Made by a program: the position numbers and the translations under genes
Part shown: positions 25,563 through 34,683 of the stretch, one piece after another
How positions within the stretch are numbered: position 1 is the first letter of the stretch
Layout: each line of letters starts with the position of its first letter
The notes under the pieces: generated by a model
Database searches by the model: none
Seen by the model: only the letters and a program-made list of their open reading frames with translations
Told to the model about the DNA's origin: nothing
Source of the DNA: Kiloniellales bacterium
GTDB taxonomy: Bacteria > Pseudomonadota > Alphaproteobacteria > Kiloniellales > JAKSBE01
Direction of reading: 5' to 3'
DNA: 64,000 nt
NCBI GenBank assembly: GCA_030066685.1
Contig: JASJBF010000027.1
Location: forward strand, 1 to 64,000

Positions 25563-27506
25563 ATGGGATTGGAGCGGAGGCTAGCAGCAATCCTCGCTGC
25601 CGATGTGGTCGGCTACAGCCGCCTTATGGAAAGCGATGAGGCGGGCACCCACTCTGCGCTCAACGCTCACCGAGAAGAACTGATCGACCCCAAGGTCGCT
25701 GAGCATCATGGGCGTATTGTCAAGTTGACGGGAGACGGCGCGCTCGTCGAGTTCGCAAGCGCGGTTGATGCGGTGGAGTGCGCGGCCGCCGTTCAGCGCG
25801 GTATGGAAGAGCGCACCGCCCAAGAGCCAGAAGATCGGCGCATCAAGTTTCGGATCGGCATCAACATTGGCGACATCATCGTCGAGGAGAGTGACATCTA
25901 TGGCGATGGCGTCAATGTTGCCGCCCGTCTGGAGAGCGTGGCCGATCCCGGTGGTATCTGCATTGCCCGCAACGTCTTCAACCAGGTGAAGAACAAGGTA
26001 GACCTTGGATTCGAGGACCTGGGCGAGCACCGGGTCAAGAATATTGCGGAGCCGGTCCCGGTTTATCGTGTCCACCTCGATGCCGGTGCGGTGCCGAAGC
26101 TGAGCGAGGCGAGGAGACGACTCTGGCGGCGCGAAGCCTTGGTCGCTGCCGCAATCGTGGCTTTCCTGATTGCCGGACTTGCCGCCTGGAATTTCATTCT
26201 GAGGCCGTCAGATGGGCCGAGGGAGGTCGCCTTCGTTGAGGCCGCGGTCCTCGCTCTGCCGAGCGGTCCTTCGATTGCGGTGCTGCCATTCGCCAATCTG
26301 AGTGGCTCTCTGGAGCAAGAGTACTTCTCTGACGGCATCACCGAGGAGATCATCACTGCCCTCACGCGATACCGAGAGCTCCACGTGCGCGCCCGGAGCG
26401 CGACGACCCAATACAAAGGCCAAGCCATCGACCCCAGGCAAATAGGGCAGGACTTGGATGTCGCCTACGTCCTCAAGGGAAGCATTCGTCGTGCCTCGGA
26501 CACGATTCGCGTCACGGCGCAGCTTATCGACACCACCTCGGCCGCGCTTGTTTGGGCGGAGTCCTATGAAGCCGATTTGACCCCTGCCAACGTCTTCAAC
26601 GTGCAAGCCGAAATCACAGAAAAAGTCGTCAATGCGATTGCCTCGTCTTATGGCGGTGCCATCGCAAAAAGCCGCCTCGCCCATGCCCGCGGCAAGCCGC
26701 CGCAAAGCCTATCGGCCTATGAGTGCGTGCTGACGGCAAGGCAATGGATCCGATCGCCCTCCGAATCCAATGCCCGCAGAGCCTACGATTGCCTAAAGCC
26801 CACGGTCGAGCTTGATCCCAACTATGCGCATGCCTGGGCGTTACTCGCCTACGTCTACGCAGTGGAGTACGCCTTCGAGTTTGGACTCGCACAAGCCGAG
26901 GGAGGAGATCCTCGAGCGCTAGCCCTGGAGGCGGCGCGACGAGCGGTCGAGCTCGACCCCGGCAGCGCAGAAGCCAGTTGGGCCCTCACGCGGGCTTATC
27001 TCGTCAACGGTGATCTTGAGAAGTTTTACGATGAGGCAGAGCGGACGCTCTTGCTCAGCCCGAACGACATCACCATCGGCGTGATCGGTAGTTGGATCGG
27101 CTATACCGGCAAGTGGGAAAAGGGCAAAGCGCTGGTTCGCAAGGCCATCGCGCTCTATCCCAAAACCTATCCCAAATACATCTGGTACGTTTTCGCCAAG
27201 GATCACTACCGAAAGGGGGAGTACGAAGCAGCGTTGGACTATTTCCATCGTGCATTCATCCCTGGCTTCTGGTTGGCCCAGTTGCAATACGCCTACACTT
27301 ACGGCTGGCTTGACGATGAGGCAAAAGCGTCTGCGGCCGTCGCCAAGCTGCTTGAGCTCAGACCCGGCTATGCAATCGAAAACGCCGTGCACTTCTATCG
27401 CGCTTTCGGGTTCCAGCCGTCCTATATCGACCGCATGGTCGAAGGCCTGCGTAGGGCTGGACTGCCCGAGCGCTCGGCCTCCGCAGAATTGCCCTCCCCC
27501 GAGTAG
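25563..27506 (+). CDS. Class III adenylate/guanylate cyclase with TolB-like and TPR domains
   Basis: The 647-residue protein begins MGLERRLAAILAADVVGYSRL. The cyclase homology domain (residues 1-170) has the metal aspartates in AADVVGYSRL and LTGDGALVEF, and YGDGVNVAARLE for dimer catalysis. One membrane helix follows near residues 195-215. A TolB-like/FlgO-type domain (residues 235-360, GPSIAVLPFANLSGSLEQEY) and C-terminal TPR-like repeats (residues 380-640) come next. It makes a cyclic nucleotide in the cytoplasm in response to an unknown periplasmic or protein signal. Composition is more A/T-rich than the core genes, and it is bracketed by composite repeats, suggesting it arrived as a module. 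Confidence 0.9.
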   Translation: MGLERRLAAILAADVVGYSRLMESDEAGTHSALNAHREELIDPKVAEHHGRIVKLTGDGALVEFASAVDAVECAAAVQRGMEERTAQEPEDRRIKFRIGINIGDIIVEESDIYGDGVNVAARLESVADPGGICIARNVFNQVKNKVDLGFEDLGEHRVKNIAEPVPVYRVHLDAGAVPKLSEARRRLWRREALVAAAIVAFLIAGLAAWNFILRPSDGPREVAFVEAAVLALPSGPSIAVLPFANLSGSLEQEYFSDGITEEIITALTRYRELHVRARSATTQYKGQAIDPRQIGQDLDVAYVLKGSIRRASDTIRVTAQLIDTTSAALVWAESYEADLTPANVFNVQAEITEKVVNAIASSYGGAIAKSRLAHARGKPPQSLSAYECVLTARQWIRSPSESNARRAYDCLKPTVELDPNYAHAWALLAYVYAVEYAFEFGLAQAEGGDPRALALEAARRAVELDPGSAEASWALTRAYLVNGDLEKFYDEAERTLLLSPNDITIGVIGSWIGYTGKWEKGKALVRKAIALYPKTYPKYIWYVFAKDHYRKGEYEAALDYFHRAFIPGFWLAQLQYAYTYGWLDDEAKASAAVAKLLELRPGYAIENAVHFYRAFGFQPSYIDRMVEGLRRAGLPERSASAELPSPE

Positions 27507-27545
27507 CAGCAGCATGCCTCGGGCTCCCAGGGCAGAGCCATGTCG

Positions 27546-27652
27546 CCTTTTGGCCAGTTTCGCCCTAACCGTTGATCGCTGTCGGAAGACCGGTCTGGGA
27601 TCCGAAAGCCGACGTTCGGATCACGGATCAAGAAGGATCGAGTTGGTTCGAC
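27546..27652 (+). repeat. Composite intergenic element, copy 2 (right of the cyclase)
   Basis: It aligns with 25081-25188 over its full length and contains GATCCGAAAGCCGACG. It is followed within 20 bases by dctM-tail remnant B. The adenylate cyclase therefore lies between direct copies of the same two-part unit. Confidence 0.65.
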
Positions 27653-27654
27653 GG

Positions 27655-27745
27655 CTGACCTTGGCCAGTAGGCGCCCTCCCGGCCGATCTCCTCGAGGTC
27701 GTGATCTTGCAGTGGGTGCTCCAGGGCAAGCTGCAGTTTGGGCTT
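27655..27745 (+). repeat. dctM-tail remnant B (degenerate, lacks the 3' end)
   Basis: CTCCCGGCCGATCTCCTCGA and TTGCAGTGGGTGCTCCAGGG align with the dctM segment at 23889-23960, with a short deletion. Only the part encoding the ALSAYFLKGVVPQWDLKD region is recognisable. The remaining 200 bases before the next gene contain no feature I can name. Confidence 0.6.
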
Positions 27746-27952
27746 GCTGACGGCGGCTCAGATCGGCCGGAAGCGGCCGTCCGCCTGCGCCGCACGCACC
27801 GTGCGATTTCTAATCGAAAGACCAGTCGCTCGGCCGCTGCCCCTCTTTCCACCGGCCATGACCTTGGACTGTCGAGGTTTGGGAGTGTCGGTCTTTGCCT
27901 CCAGCGGCTATCCTCGGAGATCAGATTACAAGCTGGACAGAGGGGACGGATC

Positions 27953-28894
27953 CTGAAAGCCCTGTTACTCGAAGGCGAGCGCCGGTTGTCATTGCTGGAC
28001 ATTGATGCGCCCGTCGCGGGACCGGGTCAGGTCTTCGTTGATGTGGAAGTTGCCAGCATCGGGGGCAGCGAATACCTCGGCTACAAAAATCCTGGAATAC
28101 GGAGACTGCCGAACATCATGGGCCACGGGATTGCCGGGGTGACGGCTGAAGGCCGGCGTGTGGCAGTGAATCCGTTGCAAAGCTGCGGAACCTGCGATGA
28201 CTGTCTGCGCGGTCGCTACCAGTTGTGCAGTTCGTGGGAACTGATAGGTGTGCAGTCCAACGGCGGTTTCGCGCAAAAGGTCGTCGTTCCAGCGACAGCA
28301 CTGGTTGATCTGCCCGACGATCTGAGTTGGGAACAAGCAGCCTTCGTCGAGCCCTTCGCTAACTCGGTGAACGCCTGGGAACTTTCCGGTGCGGATACCG
28401 GTGATACGGTGGCGATTGTCGGTGCGGGAGGACTCGGTTTGGGGCTGGTTGCCTGTGCGGCAGAGGCCGATTGCGAAGAAATTGCTGTGGCCGATCTCTC
28501 AAGCGGCCGACTCCGTGCTGCGACGGAGCTGGGAGCAAACAGCGTTTCGGCAGATCTTACCGGAAGGTATGACGTCGTGTTTGATACCGTCGGTTCGGCC
28601 GAGGCCAGACAGAAGGCGATCGCGTTGACCCGCAAATCCGGGACATGCGTCCTTTTGGGCTTCGCCACTCCCATGCTGGAAATAGATGCGGGGGATTTCA
28701 TCCGAAGCCAGAAGCGGATTGTCGGCGCCTTCGTCTACTCAGTTCAGCACTTCATGAACGCCATCCAACTCGTCAGGCGATGTCGTAGGGAGTGGGTGAC
28801 GAACCTGACGTTCTTGGAAGTTGAACCCCTGTTGCTGAAATACCTCGATGGTGATTTTTCGACTGTGAAAGCGGCCCTTCGGCCAAATCGGTAG
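27953..28894 (+). CDS. Medium-chain dehydrogenase relative with altered catalytic-zinc site
   Basis: Homology begins LKALLLEGERRLSLLD, so the start is probably CTG 27953, which has GAGGGGACGG just upstream. There is no ATG, GTG or TTG near it, and the frame further upstream is made of repeat sequence. The protein is about 313 residues. The structural zinc loop CGTCDDCLRGRYQLC and the NAD turn GAGGLGLGL are intact. The first catalytic zinc ligand is missing: IGGSEYLG stands where its homologue at 19645 has ICGSDLH, and GHGIAG replaces GHEAAG. It may be zinc-free, inactive or a decaying gene. It resembles the 19645 dehydrogenase in domain order and length. Confidence 0.65.
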   Translation: MKALLLEGERRLSLLDIDAPVAGPGQVFVDVEVASIGGSEYLGYKNPGIRRLPNIMGHGIAGVTAEGRRVAVNPLQSCGTCDDCLRGRYQLCSSWELIGVQSNGGFAQKVVVPATALVDLPDDLSWEQAAFVEPFANSVNAWELSGADTGDTVAIVGAGGLGLGLVACAAEADCEEIAVADLSSGRLRAATELGANSVSADLTGRYDVVFDTVGSAEARQKAIALTRKSGTCVLLGFATPMLEIDAGDFIRSQKRIVGAFVYSVQHFMNAIQLVRRCRREWVTNLTFLEVEPLLLKYLDGDFSTVKAALRPNR

Positions 28895-29069
28895 AGTCGT
28901 GTCTCGGCATCCGCCAATGACATTCTGCGAGCGTCACCAAAAGGGCCGTCGAAACGTCGTCGGGCACCCGACTGCCTAGCCGATCGTTGCGGCAGGACGA
29001 AGGGATAGCAGTCCGAAATCCGATCTTGCCGGCGGTAAGCTGGAACGGCCGCCCCAGGTCGACGGTTGA

Positions 29070-29425
29070 TCTTGGCCACCGGCTACCCTTTTGACAGATC
29101 GCCTCGAGGTCGTGACTCCGCGACAGGAGTTCCAAGGACATCTACAAGGGCGGACTGCAGCTTGTAGTCATCCAGCTCCTCGGCCTGGCCCTGATCATCC
29201 TCTTCCCCCGGATCGCCCTCTGGATCCCGGACGTGATCTACGGGGAGTGAGGGGCGCCGGAGCGGGTGGGCGCAAATGGAACCGCCGCAGGCGCCCCAGT
29301 CCGCGCGCCTCAAATGGCCGGTGCCGGCCAAGAGCCGCCGTTCCTTCGAGCCGTCCGCGACGTCGGCTTTCTGATTCGAAAGCCGACGCGCGAGGATCAT
29401 CACGCCGACAGCGAAGAATGACCCC
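29070..29425 (+). repeat. dctM-tail remnant C with 3' flank; right member of a 300-bp direct repeat
   Basis: From about 29128 to 29425 it repeats 23935-24235, including the TGA, the 3' flank and the hairpin (29362-29387). The upstream part, 29070-29127, is a more decayed match to dctM. The gap 28895-29069 contains a faint match to the composite element (CCGAAATCCGATC) and nothing else seen. Bases 29426-29532 are unassigned. Confidence 0.85.
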
Positions 29426-29532
29426 TTCCAGGCATCCGGTCACAAGCATCGCACGACTGAAGCCAGAAAGAGTCGATTGATGAACTTGCAGTGGCCCGCG
29501 CTCATGCGGGTTGTCCGTTGCCGATGCAGAGG

Positions 29533-30951
29533 TCACGATTTGGGTCCGTTCTTGTCTGCCTCTGCGCCCAATTTCATGTGCCTGTGCGCCCAGCGATCCG
29601 CGATCTCGGAATGATGCGTCACCAGGAATACGGCGATGTTTCTCTCATCGGCGAGGCTTGCGATCACATCCATGGTCTCGCGCTGCGTGATCGGATCGAG
29701 GCGTGAGGTTGGCTCATCTGCCAGCAGGACCTTGGGAGAAATGCAAAGCGCACGGATCAAGGCGACCCGCTGCAACTCGCCACCCGAAACAGCGTTCGGG
29801 CGCCGCGCGAGCAGCGCTGGGGATACCTTCAGTCGTTCCAGCAGATCGGTGATCACCGACCATTCGATGTCATGGCGTTGCGCCACGTCGCCGACGCTGC
29901 GCCCGAGGCTGAGTCGCTGCGGGAAGGCGGCGGGCGGGTCCTGATAGAGCTTTTGCACGCCTGTCGGCCCTACCGAAGCTGCGCGCTCCACGCGCCCCGA
30001 AGACGCTGGGCGCAGACCGGAAAGCGTATCGAGGAGGGACGTCTTGCCGACGCCGCTCGGCCCGGAGATGGCAACCCGCTGCCCGGCGCGCAAGTCAAGG
30101 TCGAAGCCCTCAAACAGGGTGCGGCCGCCACGGGCCACGGCCACGGCGTCGGCGCGGAGGAGGGTCGCTCCCGCTTGGGCGGCCGACGGCTTTGGCCAGC
30201 GGGCCGGATCGGCAGCGAGAAGGGCCTGGGTATAGGGCGCCTGTGGCGTCTCGAGCACGCGCGCAGCTGGCCCCTCCTCGACCAGAGTCCCGTGGCGGAG
30301 AACCATCACGCGTCCGCCCAAACGACGGGCCAGCGCAACCTCATGGGTGATCACGACCAGAGTTCCGCCCGCTTCGGCCACGCCGAGCAACATGTCGGCC
30401 ACCAGATCCCGACGGGCCAAATCCAAGCCTTTGGTCGGCTCGTCCGCAATCAGGATTGGAGCGCCACCGGCCCGTGTGGCAGCGAAGGCGACCCGCTGGG
30501 CCATGCCCCCGGAGAGCGCGCCTGGCAGCCGATCCTGAGCCCCGCGCAGGCCAAGCGCGTCGAAATCCTCCTGCGCCGCGCGCCGCGCAGCTGTTGGCGC
30601 AAACGCCTCGACGTAGCGGTAGGTCTCGGCCACCTGCGGCATAGCCGTCATGAGCGGGTCGAGGGCGCGCCATGGCTCTTGCGGCAACATGGCGATGCGC
30701 CGTCCCCACAATGCGGCGCGGGCGCGCGGGTGAAGCCCATCGATCCGCGCCGCGTCGAGCCAGATGCTCCCCGTCGCGGACAGGCCGGTCGGCAGAGCGC
30801 CCAGGATTGCCTGCGCAAGAAGGCTCTTGCCCGCCCCCGTCTCACCCATGATGACCAGCACTTCGCCGGCGCCACTGCAGAAGCCGAGAGGACCGACGAG
30901 GCGGGTCGATCCGACGGCGACTGTCAGGTTTTCGGCCGCCAACCTCGTCAT
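29533..30951 (-). CDS. ABC transporter ATPase with two nucleotide-binding domains (peptide/nickel type)
   Basis: The 472-residue protein begins MTRLAAENLTVAVG; its ATG overlaps the stop of the upstream permease (ATGA). The first ATPase domain (residues 1-245) has GETGAGKS, LSGGMAQRV and ILIADEPT. The second (260-472) has GPSGVGKTS, VSGGELQRV and VLLADEPT. It therefore replaces the DppD/DppF or NikD/NikE pair with one chain. It powers the importer formed with the two permeases and the binding protein in the same operon. Confidence 0.92.
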   Translation of the reverse strand: MTRLAAENLTVAVGSTRLVGPLGFCSGAGEVLVIMGETGAGKSLLAQAILGALPTGLSATGSIWLDAARIDGLHPRARAALWGRRIAMLPQEPWRALDPLMTAMPQVAETYRYVEAFAPTAARRAAQEDFDALGLRGAQDRLPGALSGGMAQRVAFAATRAGGAPILIADEPTKGLDLARRDLVADMLLGVAEAGGTLVVITHEVALARRLGGRVMVLRHGTLVEEGPAARVLETPQAPYTQALLAADPARWPKPSAAQAGATLLRADAVAVARGGRTLFEGFDLDLRAGQRVAISGPSGVGKTSLLDTLSGLRPASSGRVERAASVGPTGVQKLYQDPPAAFPQRLSLGRSVGDVAQRHDIEWSVITDLLERLKVSPALLARRPNAVSGGELQRVALIRALCISPKVLLADEPTSRLDPITQRETMDVIASLADERNIAVFLVTHHSEIADRWAHRHMKLGAEADKNGPKS

Positions 30952-31814
30952 CGGACCGCGCCTCGCTCGCGCCGGCTGAATCCAACGGATAGATGCAGCG
31001 CCAGCACCGTCAGGACGAGACACAGCACCGGCTGCAGAATCAGCCAGGGCGTCTCACGCCAATAGGGCAGCAGCTCGGTCATCATCACGCCCCACTCCGC
31101 GGTCGGCGGGCGGATGCCAACGCTGACGAAGCCGAGCGCGGCAACCGCCGTTACCGCTGTGGCGGTCCCAAAGGCGGCGAGGGTCAAAAGGCCCGGGCCA
31201 ATTTCGGGAACCAGGTGCCGGCGCACGATGTAGATCGGGCCGAAGCCCAGCAGTAGCGAGGCTTCGACCGCCGGTTCGGCCAACAGGATCCGAGCGCGCT
31301 GGCGCGTGTAGCGAAAGTACTCGACCCAGAGAGTCAGCGAGATCCCGACGTAGAGGGCCCACCAAGAGCCGGGCGAAATGGCCGCCAACATCAACACCAA
31401 CAGCAATCCGGGCAGGGCCAAGACCGCGTCGGCAAAGGCGCCGAGCCCTCGGTCCAGCCAACCTCCCGTCCAAGCCGAGAGCACGCCCAGCGCGCTGCCC
31501 GGGACCGCTGCGGTCAAGACCGAAAGTCCCGCAAGCATCAGCGACAACTGAGCGCCCGAGAGAAGTCGCGCGGCCATATCCCGGCCAAGGTGGTCAGTGC
31601 CGAGCAGATGCGCCGCACTTGGCGCCTGGAGTGTGGCGCGTAGCGACTGCGCCGCGGGATCGATCCCAACCAAGTCGGGCCCCGCGACCGCGCAGACGCC
31701 GAGGAAACCGAGCAACCCGAAGCCGATGGCGCGCGCCGCGCCGACCCTCGGCCAAGCGAGGACCAGACCGTCGCGCGCCCGTGGCTCTTGTGCGGCGGAC
31801 TCTCGGGCCGTCAC
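30948..31814 (-). CDS. ABC transporter permease, DppC/NikC type
   Basis: A GTG start at 31814 overlaps the preceding permease stop (GTGA) and gives 288 residues. About six membrane helices are visible. The N-terminal GTDHLGRDMAARLLSGAQLSL block is diagnostic of DppC/NikC/OppC proteins. The coupling loop EPAVEASLLLGFGPIYIVRR contacts the ATPase. It forms the inner-membrane channel with the permease encoded just upstream. Confidence 0.9.
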   Translation of the reverse strand: MTARESAAQEPRARDGLVLAWPRVGAARAIGFGLLGFLGVCAVAGPDLVGIDPAAQSLRATLQAPSAAHLLGTDHLGRDMAARLLSGAQLSLMLAGLSVLTAAVPGSALGVLSAWTGGWLDRGLGAFADAVLALPGLLLVLMLAAISPGSWWALYVGISLTLWVEYFRYTRQRARILLAEPAVEASLLLGFGPIYIVRRHLVPEIGPGLLTLAAFGTATAVTAVAALGFVSVGIRPPTAEWGVMMTELLPYWRETPWLILQPVLCLVLTVLALHLSVGFSRRERGAVR

Positions 31815-32779
31815 GGCGCGACCCGAGTTCGCGGATCGAGCCAGCGGCAGGCTAGGTCGATCCCGAGATTGAGGATCACGTAGAGGAGACCCAGCGACAG
31901 CGCGGTGCCTTGGACCATGGCAATATCGCGATCGAAGATCGCGTGGACCAGCGCGTGCCCGATCCCCGGCCAGGCGAAGACCGCCTCGACAATCACCACG
32001 CCCTCGATCAGATAGGCGAGCTGCACGCCAACGTAGGCAACGACCGGAACCGCTACGTTGCGCGCCACGTGGCGCAGCATCGTGACCGCGGCCGAGAGCC
32101 CCTTCGTCCGGGCGAAAAGCTGCCACTCCGCCGCCAAAGCGTCGACCACGGCATCACGCAACACCCGGTTCGACACCGCCGCAAGCCCAAGACCCAGGGT
32201 CAGCGAGGGCAGCACCAGATGCTCGGGCCCACGATAGCCCGCAACCGGAAGGAGCTTGACCTGCACCGCAAGGACCAGAATCAGCACGATGCCGAGCGCA
32301 AAGGCCGGCATCGCGCGCAGCAGGACGGAAAGGCCAAGGGAGGCGCGATCGACCAGCCCGCCGGGCTTGAGACCGGCCGCGACCCCGACCGGCACGGCGA
32401 TCAAGATGGAGACCACAACCGATCCACCCGCCAATATCAGCGAGTGCCCGAGCTGATGGGCAATCTCCTCGACGACCGGATCGCCCGTGACCAGCGATCG
32501 TCCCAGGTCGAGGGTCGCCAGGTGACCGAGCCAATCGAGCAGTTGCCAAAACCACGGCCGCTCCAGCGCAAGCTCACTGCGCACCGCCTCGGCCGACGCC
32601 GCGTCCATCAGGTCATAGCCATAGCGTGCGGCCGCGATGCGGAAGGCCGCATCACCGGGCAGCGCTTGCATCATGGCAAAGCTGACGCCCCCGACGATGA
32701 TCGCGACAAGCAAGGCTTGCAGCCCGCGGGCTGCCAGAGCTGTGGCGAGGTTACTGCCGGGCCGGTCTAGTCCGCCCAT
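31811..32779 (-). CDS. ABC transporter permease, DppB/NikB type
   Basis: The 322-residue protein begins MGGLDRPGSNLATAL. It has an N-terminal membrane helix, the LPGDAA periplasmic block, and the DppB-type core with LRDAVVDALAAEWQLFARTKGLS. The typical GVVIVEAVFAWPGIGHALVHAI follows near the C-terminus. It overlaps the binding-protein gene by 13 bases. It is the channel partner of the DppC-type permease. Confidence 0.9.
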   Translation of the reverse strand: MGGLDRPGSNLATALAARGLQALLVAIIVGGVSFAMMQALPGDAAFRIAAARYGYDLMDAASAEAVRSELALERPWFWQLLDWLGHLATLDLGRSLVTGDPVVEEIAHQLGHSLILAGGSVVVSILIAVPVGVAAGLKPGGLVDRASLGLSVLLRAMPAFALGIVLILVLAVQVKLLPVAGYRGPEHLVLPSLTLGLGLAAVSNRVLRDAVVDALAAEWQLFARTKGLSAAVTMLRHVARNVAVPVVAYVGVQLAYLIEGVVIVEAVFAWPGIGHALVHAIFDRDIAMVQGTALSLGLLYVILNLGIDLACRWLDPRTRVAP

Positions 32780-34290
32780 GTCATGCCGCTCAGCCCATAG
32801 CTTCGCTCAAGCGGATCGACCACGACACCGCGGAGCCCTTTCGCGATGGCCACAGTGTGCTGATACCAGACGATCGGGATGACCGGCAGATCGCTCTGTA
32901 GGGCCTCGCGCACCTCGGCGATCTTGGGCCGCCGAGCGGCATCTTTATCGGTAGCGGCGATCACCTCCAAGGCGCTCGCAACCGTTGGCTCCTGCCAATT
33001 CATTGCGCCCCAGTCACCACCGCCCGTACCGAAGTCCGCGAGCACGGTCCCGATAGGGTCCGGCGTTAGGCCATAGTTCCGAGCATAGAGCGCCACATGC
33101 AGGGAGCCGTCCTGATGACCGGCCGGGATCTCGGAATAGTTGCTCACGCTGACCTCCAGCTCGACGCCGATGGCCCGCCATTGATCTTGCAGCGCCGCTG
33201 CAATCAGGGGCAGCTCGGGGCGATCCGGGAAGGTGCGCAGAACCAGCGCGAACCTCTGGCCGTCACGGGTCAGGATGCCGTCGTCGCCCTTCTCCCAGCC
33301 AAGGTCCGCCAGCAGTCGCTCGGCCTCGGCAGGGTCGTTGACGAGCGGCGGCAATGCCGGGTCGTGCCAATCTCCCAGTGCCGGCGGGAAGAGCTGCGTT
33401 GCACCTGCCTCGGGGAACCGGGTGATCCCCGCCGCTATGCCGTCGCGGTCGATGGCGAGACTCAGGGCCCGTCGCGCCTCGGGCGCGGCAAGGAACGGGT
33501 GGCCGGCGTTGACCTTCAGCGTCACCACGCGCGGAATCGGTATGACAACCGTCTCGATATCCTTGACCGAGCCCAGGCGCGCGTAGCCGGAGGGATCGAG
33601 CGTGAACACCAGGTCGGCATCGCCGCTTTCCGCCAACAGCGCCCTGGTTTCCGCGCGGCCGGCGGCCAAATAGCGCGCCGATTCGATCGCAGGCGCATCT
33701 CCCCAGTAGTCCTCAAATCGAACCACGTCCAGGCTTTGCGGGGGAGAGAGAGTCTCGACCTTGAACGGTCCGGTCCCTATGGCTGCGACCGGTGTGCCGC
33801 TGGCATCGAAGGCCGCGGGAGCCGGGATGACCGTGGTCGAATGAGTCAGGAGTGCGGGGAGCGCCGCAAAGGGTCGCGCCAGCGATATGACGACAGCCTC
33901 GTCCTTCGCGGTAATGCTCTCGACAGGTGCCTTCTTCAGAACGCCCGGCTGCGCGCTGGCTCGAACCAGCGCTGCGGCGGCAGCCTCAGCGGTGAGCGGC
34001 GTGCCGTCGTGAAACCTTACGCCGTCGCGCAACGCGAAGGTCCAGACGAGCTTGTCGTCCGAGACGTCCCAGGTGTTCGCGAGAGCGGGTCTCAGCCGCC
34101 CTTTGGAATCGGCATCTACGAGGGTCTCCATGACCTGCATCCGCTGCAAGGCAAAGCCCGAAATCGCCGGGTCGGTGCTGGTGATCTCCCAAGGCGCCGC
34201 GATGGAGACCGAGGTCTTCTCTGCAGCCTCTGATGACAGTGACGCGACCAATCCAAACGCGCAAAGTGCGATGCCAAGCAGTCTCTTCAT
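32767..34290 (-). CDS. ABC transporter solute-binding protein, SBP_bac_5 family
   Basis: The 507-residue protein begins MKRLLGIALCAFGLV, with a signal peptide ending near residue 24 (SSEAA). The open frame continues ten codons upstream, so a start at 34308 or 34320 is possible. Family markers include WTFALRDGVRFHDGTPLTAE, the family signature around residues 60-90, and AIGTGPFKVE. Family ligands are peptides, nickel chelates or glycosides. Histidines that would identify a nickel receptor cannot be judged here. It is the first gene of a four-gene operon ending at 29533. Confidence 0.88.
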   Translation of the reverse strand: MKRLLGIALCAFGLVASLSSEAAEKTSVSIAAPWEITSTDPAISGFALQRMQVMETLVDADSKGRLRPALANTWDVSDDKLVWTFALRDGVRFHDGTPLTAEAAAAALVRASAQPGVLKKAPVESITAKDEAVVISLARPFAALPALLTHSTTVIPAPAAFDASGTPVAAIGTGPFKVETLSPPQSLDVVRFEDYWGDAPAIESARYLAAGRAETRALLAESGDADLVFTLDPSGYARLGSVKDIETVVIPIPRVVTLKVNAGHPFLAAPEARRALSLAIDRDGIAAGITRFPEAGATQLFPPALGDWHDPALPPLVNDPAEAERLLADLGWEKGDDGILTRDGQRFALVLRTFPDRPELPLIAAALQDQWRAIGVELEVSVSNYSEIPAGHQDGSLHVALYARNYGLTPDPIGTVLADFGTGGGDWGAMNWQEPTVASALEVIAATDKDAARRPKIAEVREALQSDLPVIPIVWYQHTVAIAKGLRGVVVDPLERSYGLSGMTWAD

Positions 34291-34511
34291 GGACCAAGAT
34301 ATCCTCATCCCAGGGAGCATTCCTTCACCGACGGCGCGGTGATCACAGCATCCGTTATATTATAACATCTCAAAAATCTGAAGCTCTGCTTCGGTGGATA
34401 AGTCAGACCCAGAGGCAAGCGGCTCAGCTTCAACTATGGATTTTAGCGAAGCAGAGATCGCGCGCTTGGCGGGCATTTCGTCATGGGCCTCGATCGTTGC
34501 CCCGGGCCACA

Positions 34512-34593
34512 GGCCATCATCTCGGCCTCGCCCTTGTCATCCTCTTCCCCCCGGATCGCCCTCTGGCTCCCGGCGGCCAACTATAGGGAGTAA
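34512..34593 (+). repeat. dctM-tail remnant D
   Basis: CTCGGCCTCGCCCTTGTCAT, CCTCTTCCCC and CCCTCTGGCTCCCGGC match the end of dctM, followed by an altered but aligned stop (GGGAGTAA). It is in the gap 34291-34683 and in the same orientation as dctM. The rest of the gap shows nothing recognised. Confidence 0.8.
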
Positions 34594-34683
34594 ACGCGGC
34601 TGAGATGGCCGGGCTTGGCGTCACCTTTTTCGCCGCTCGACCGGTCATGGGACAAGAACGCTCGGGACAGGGCCCCTGCGAAC

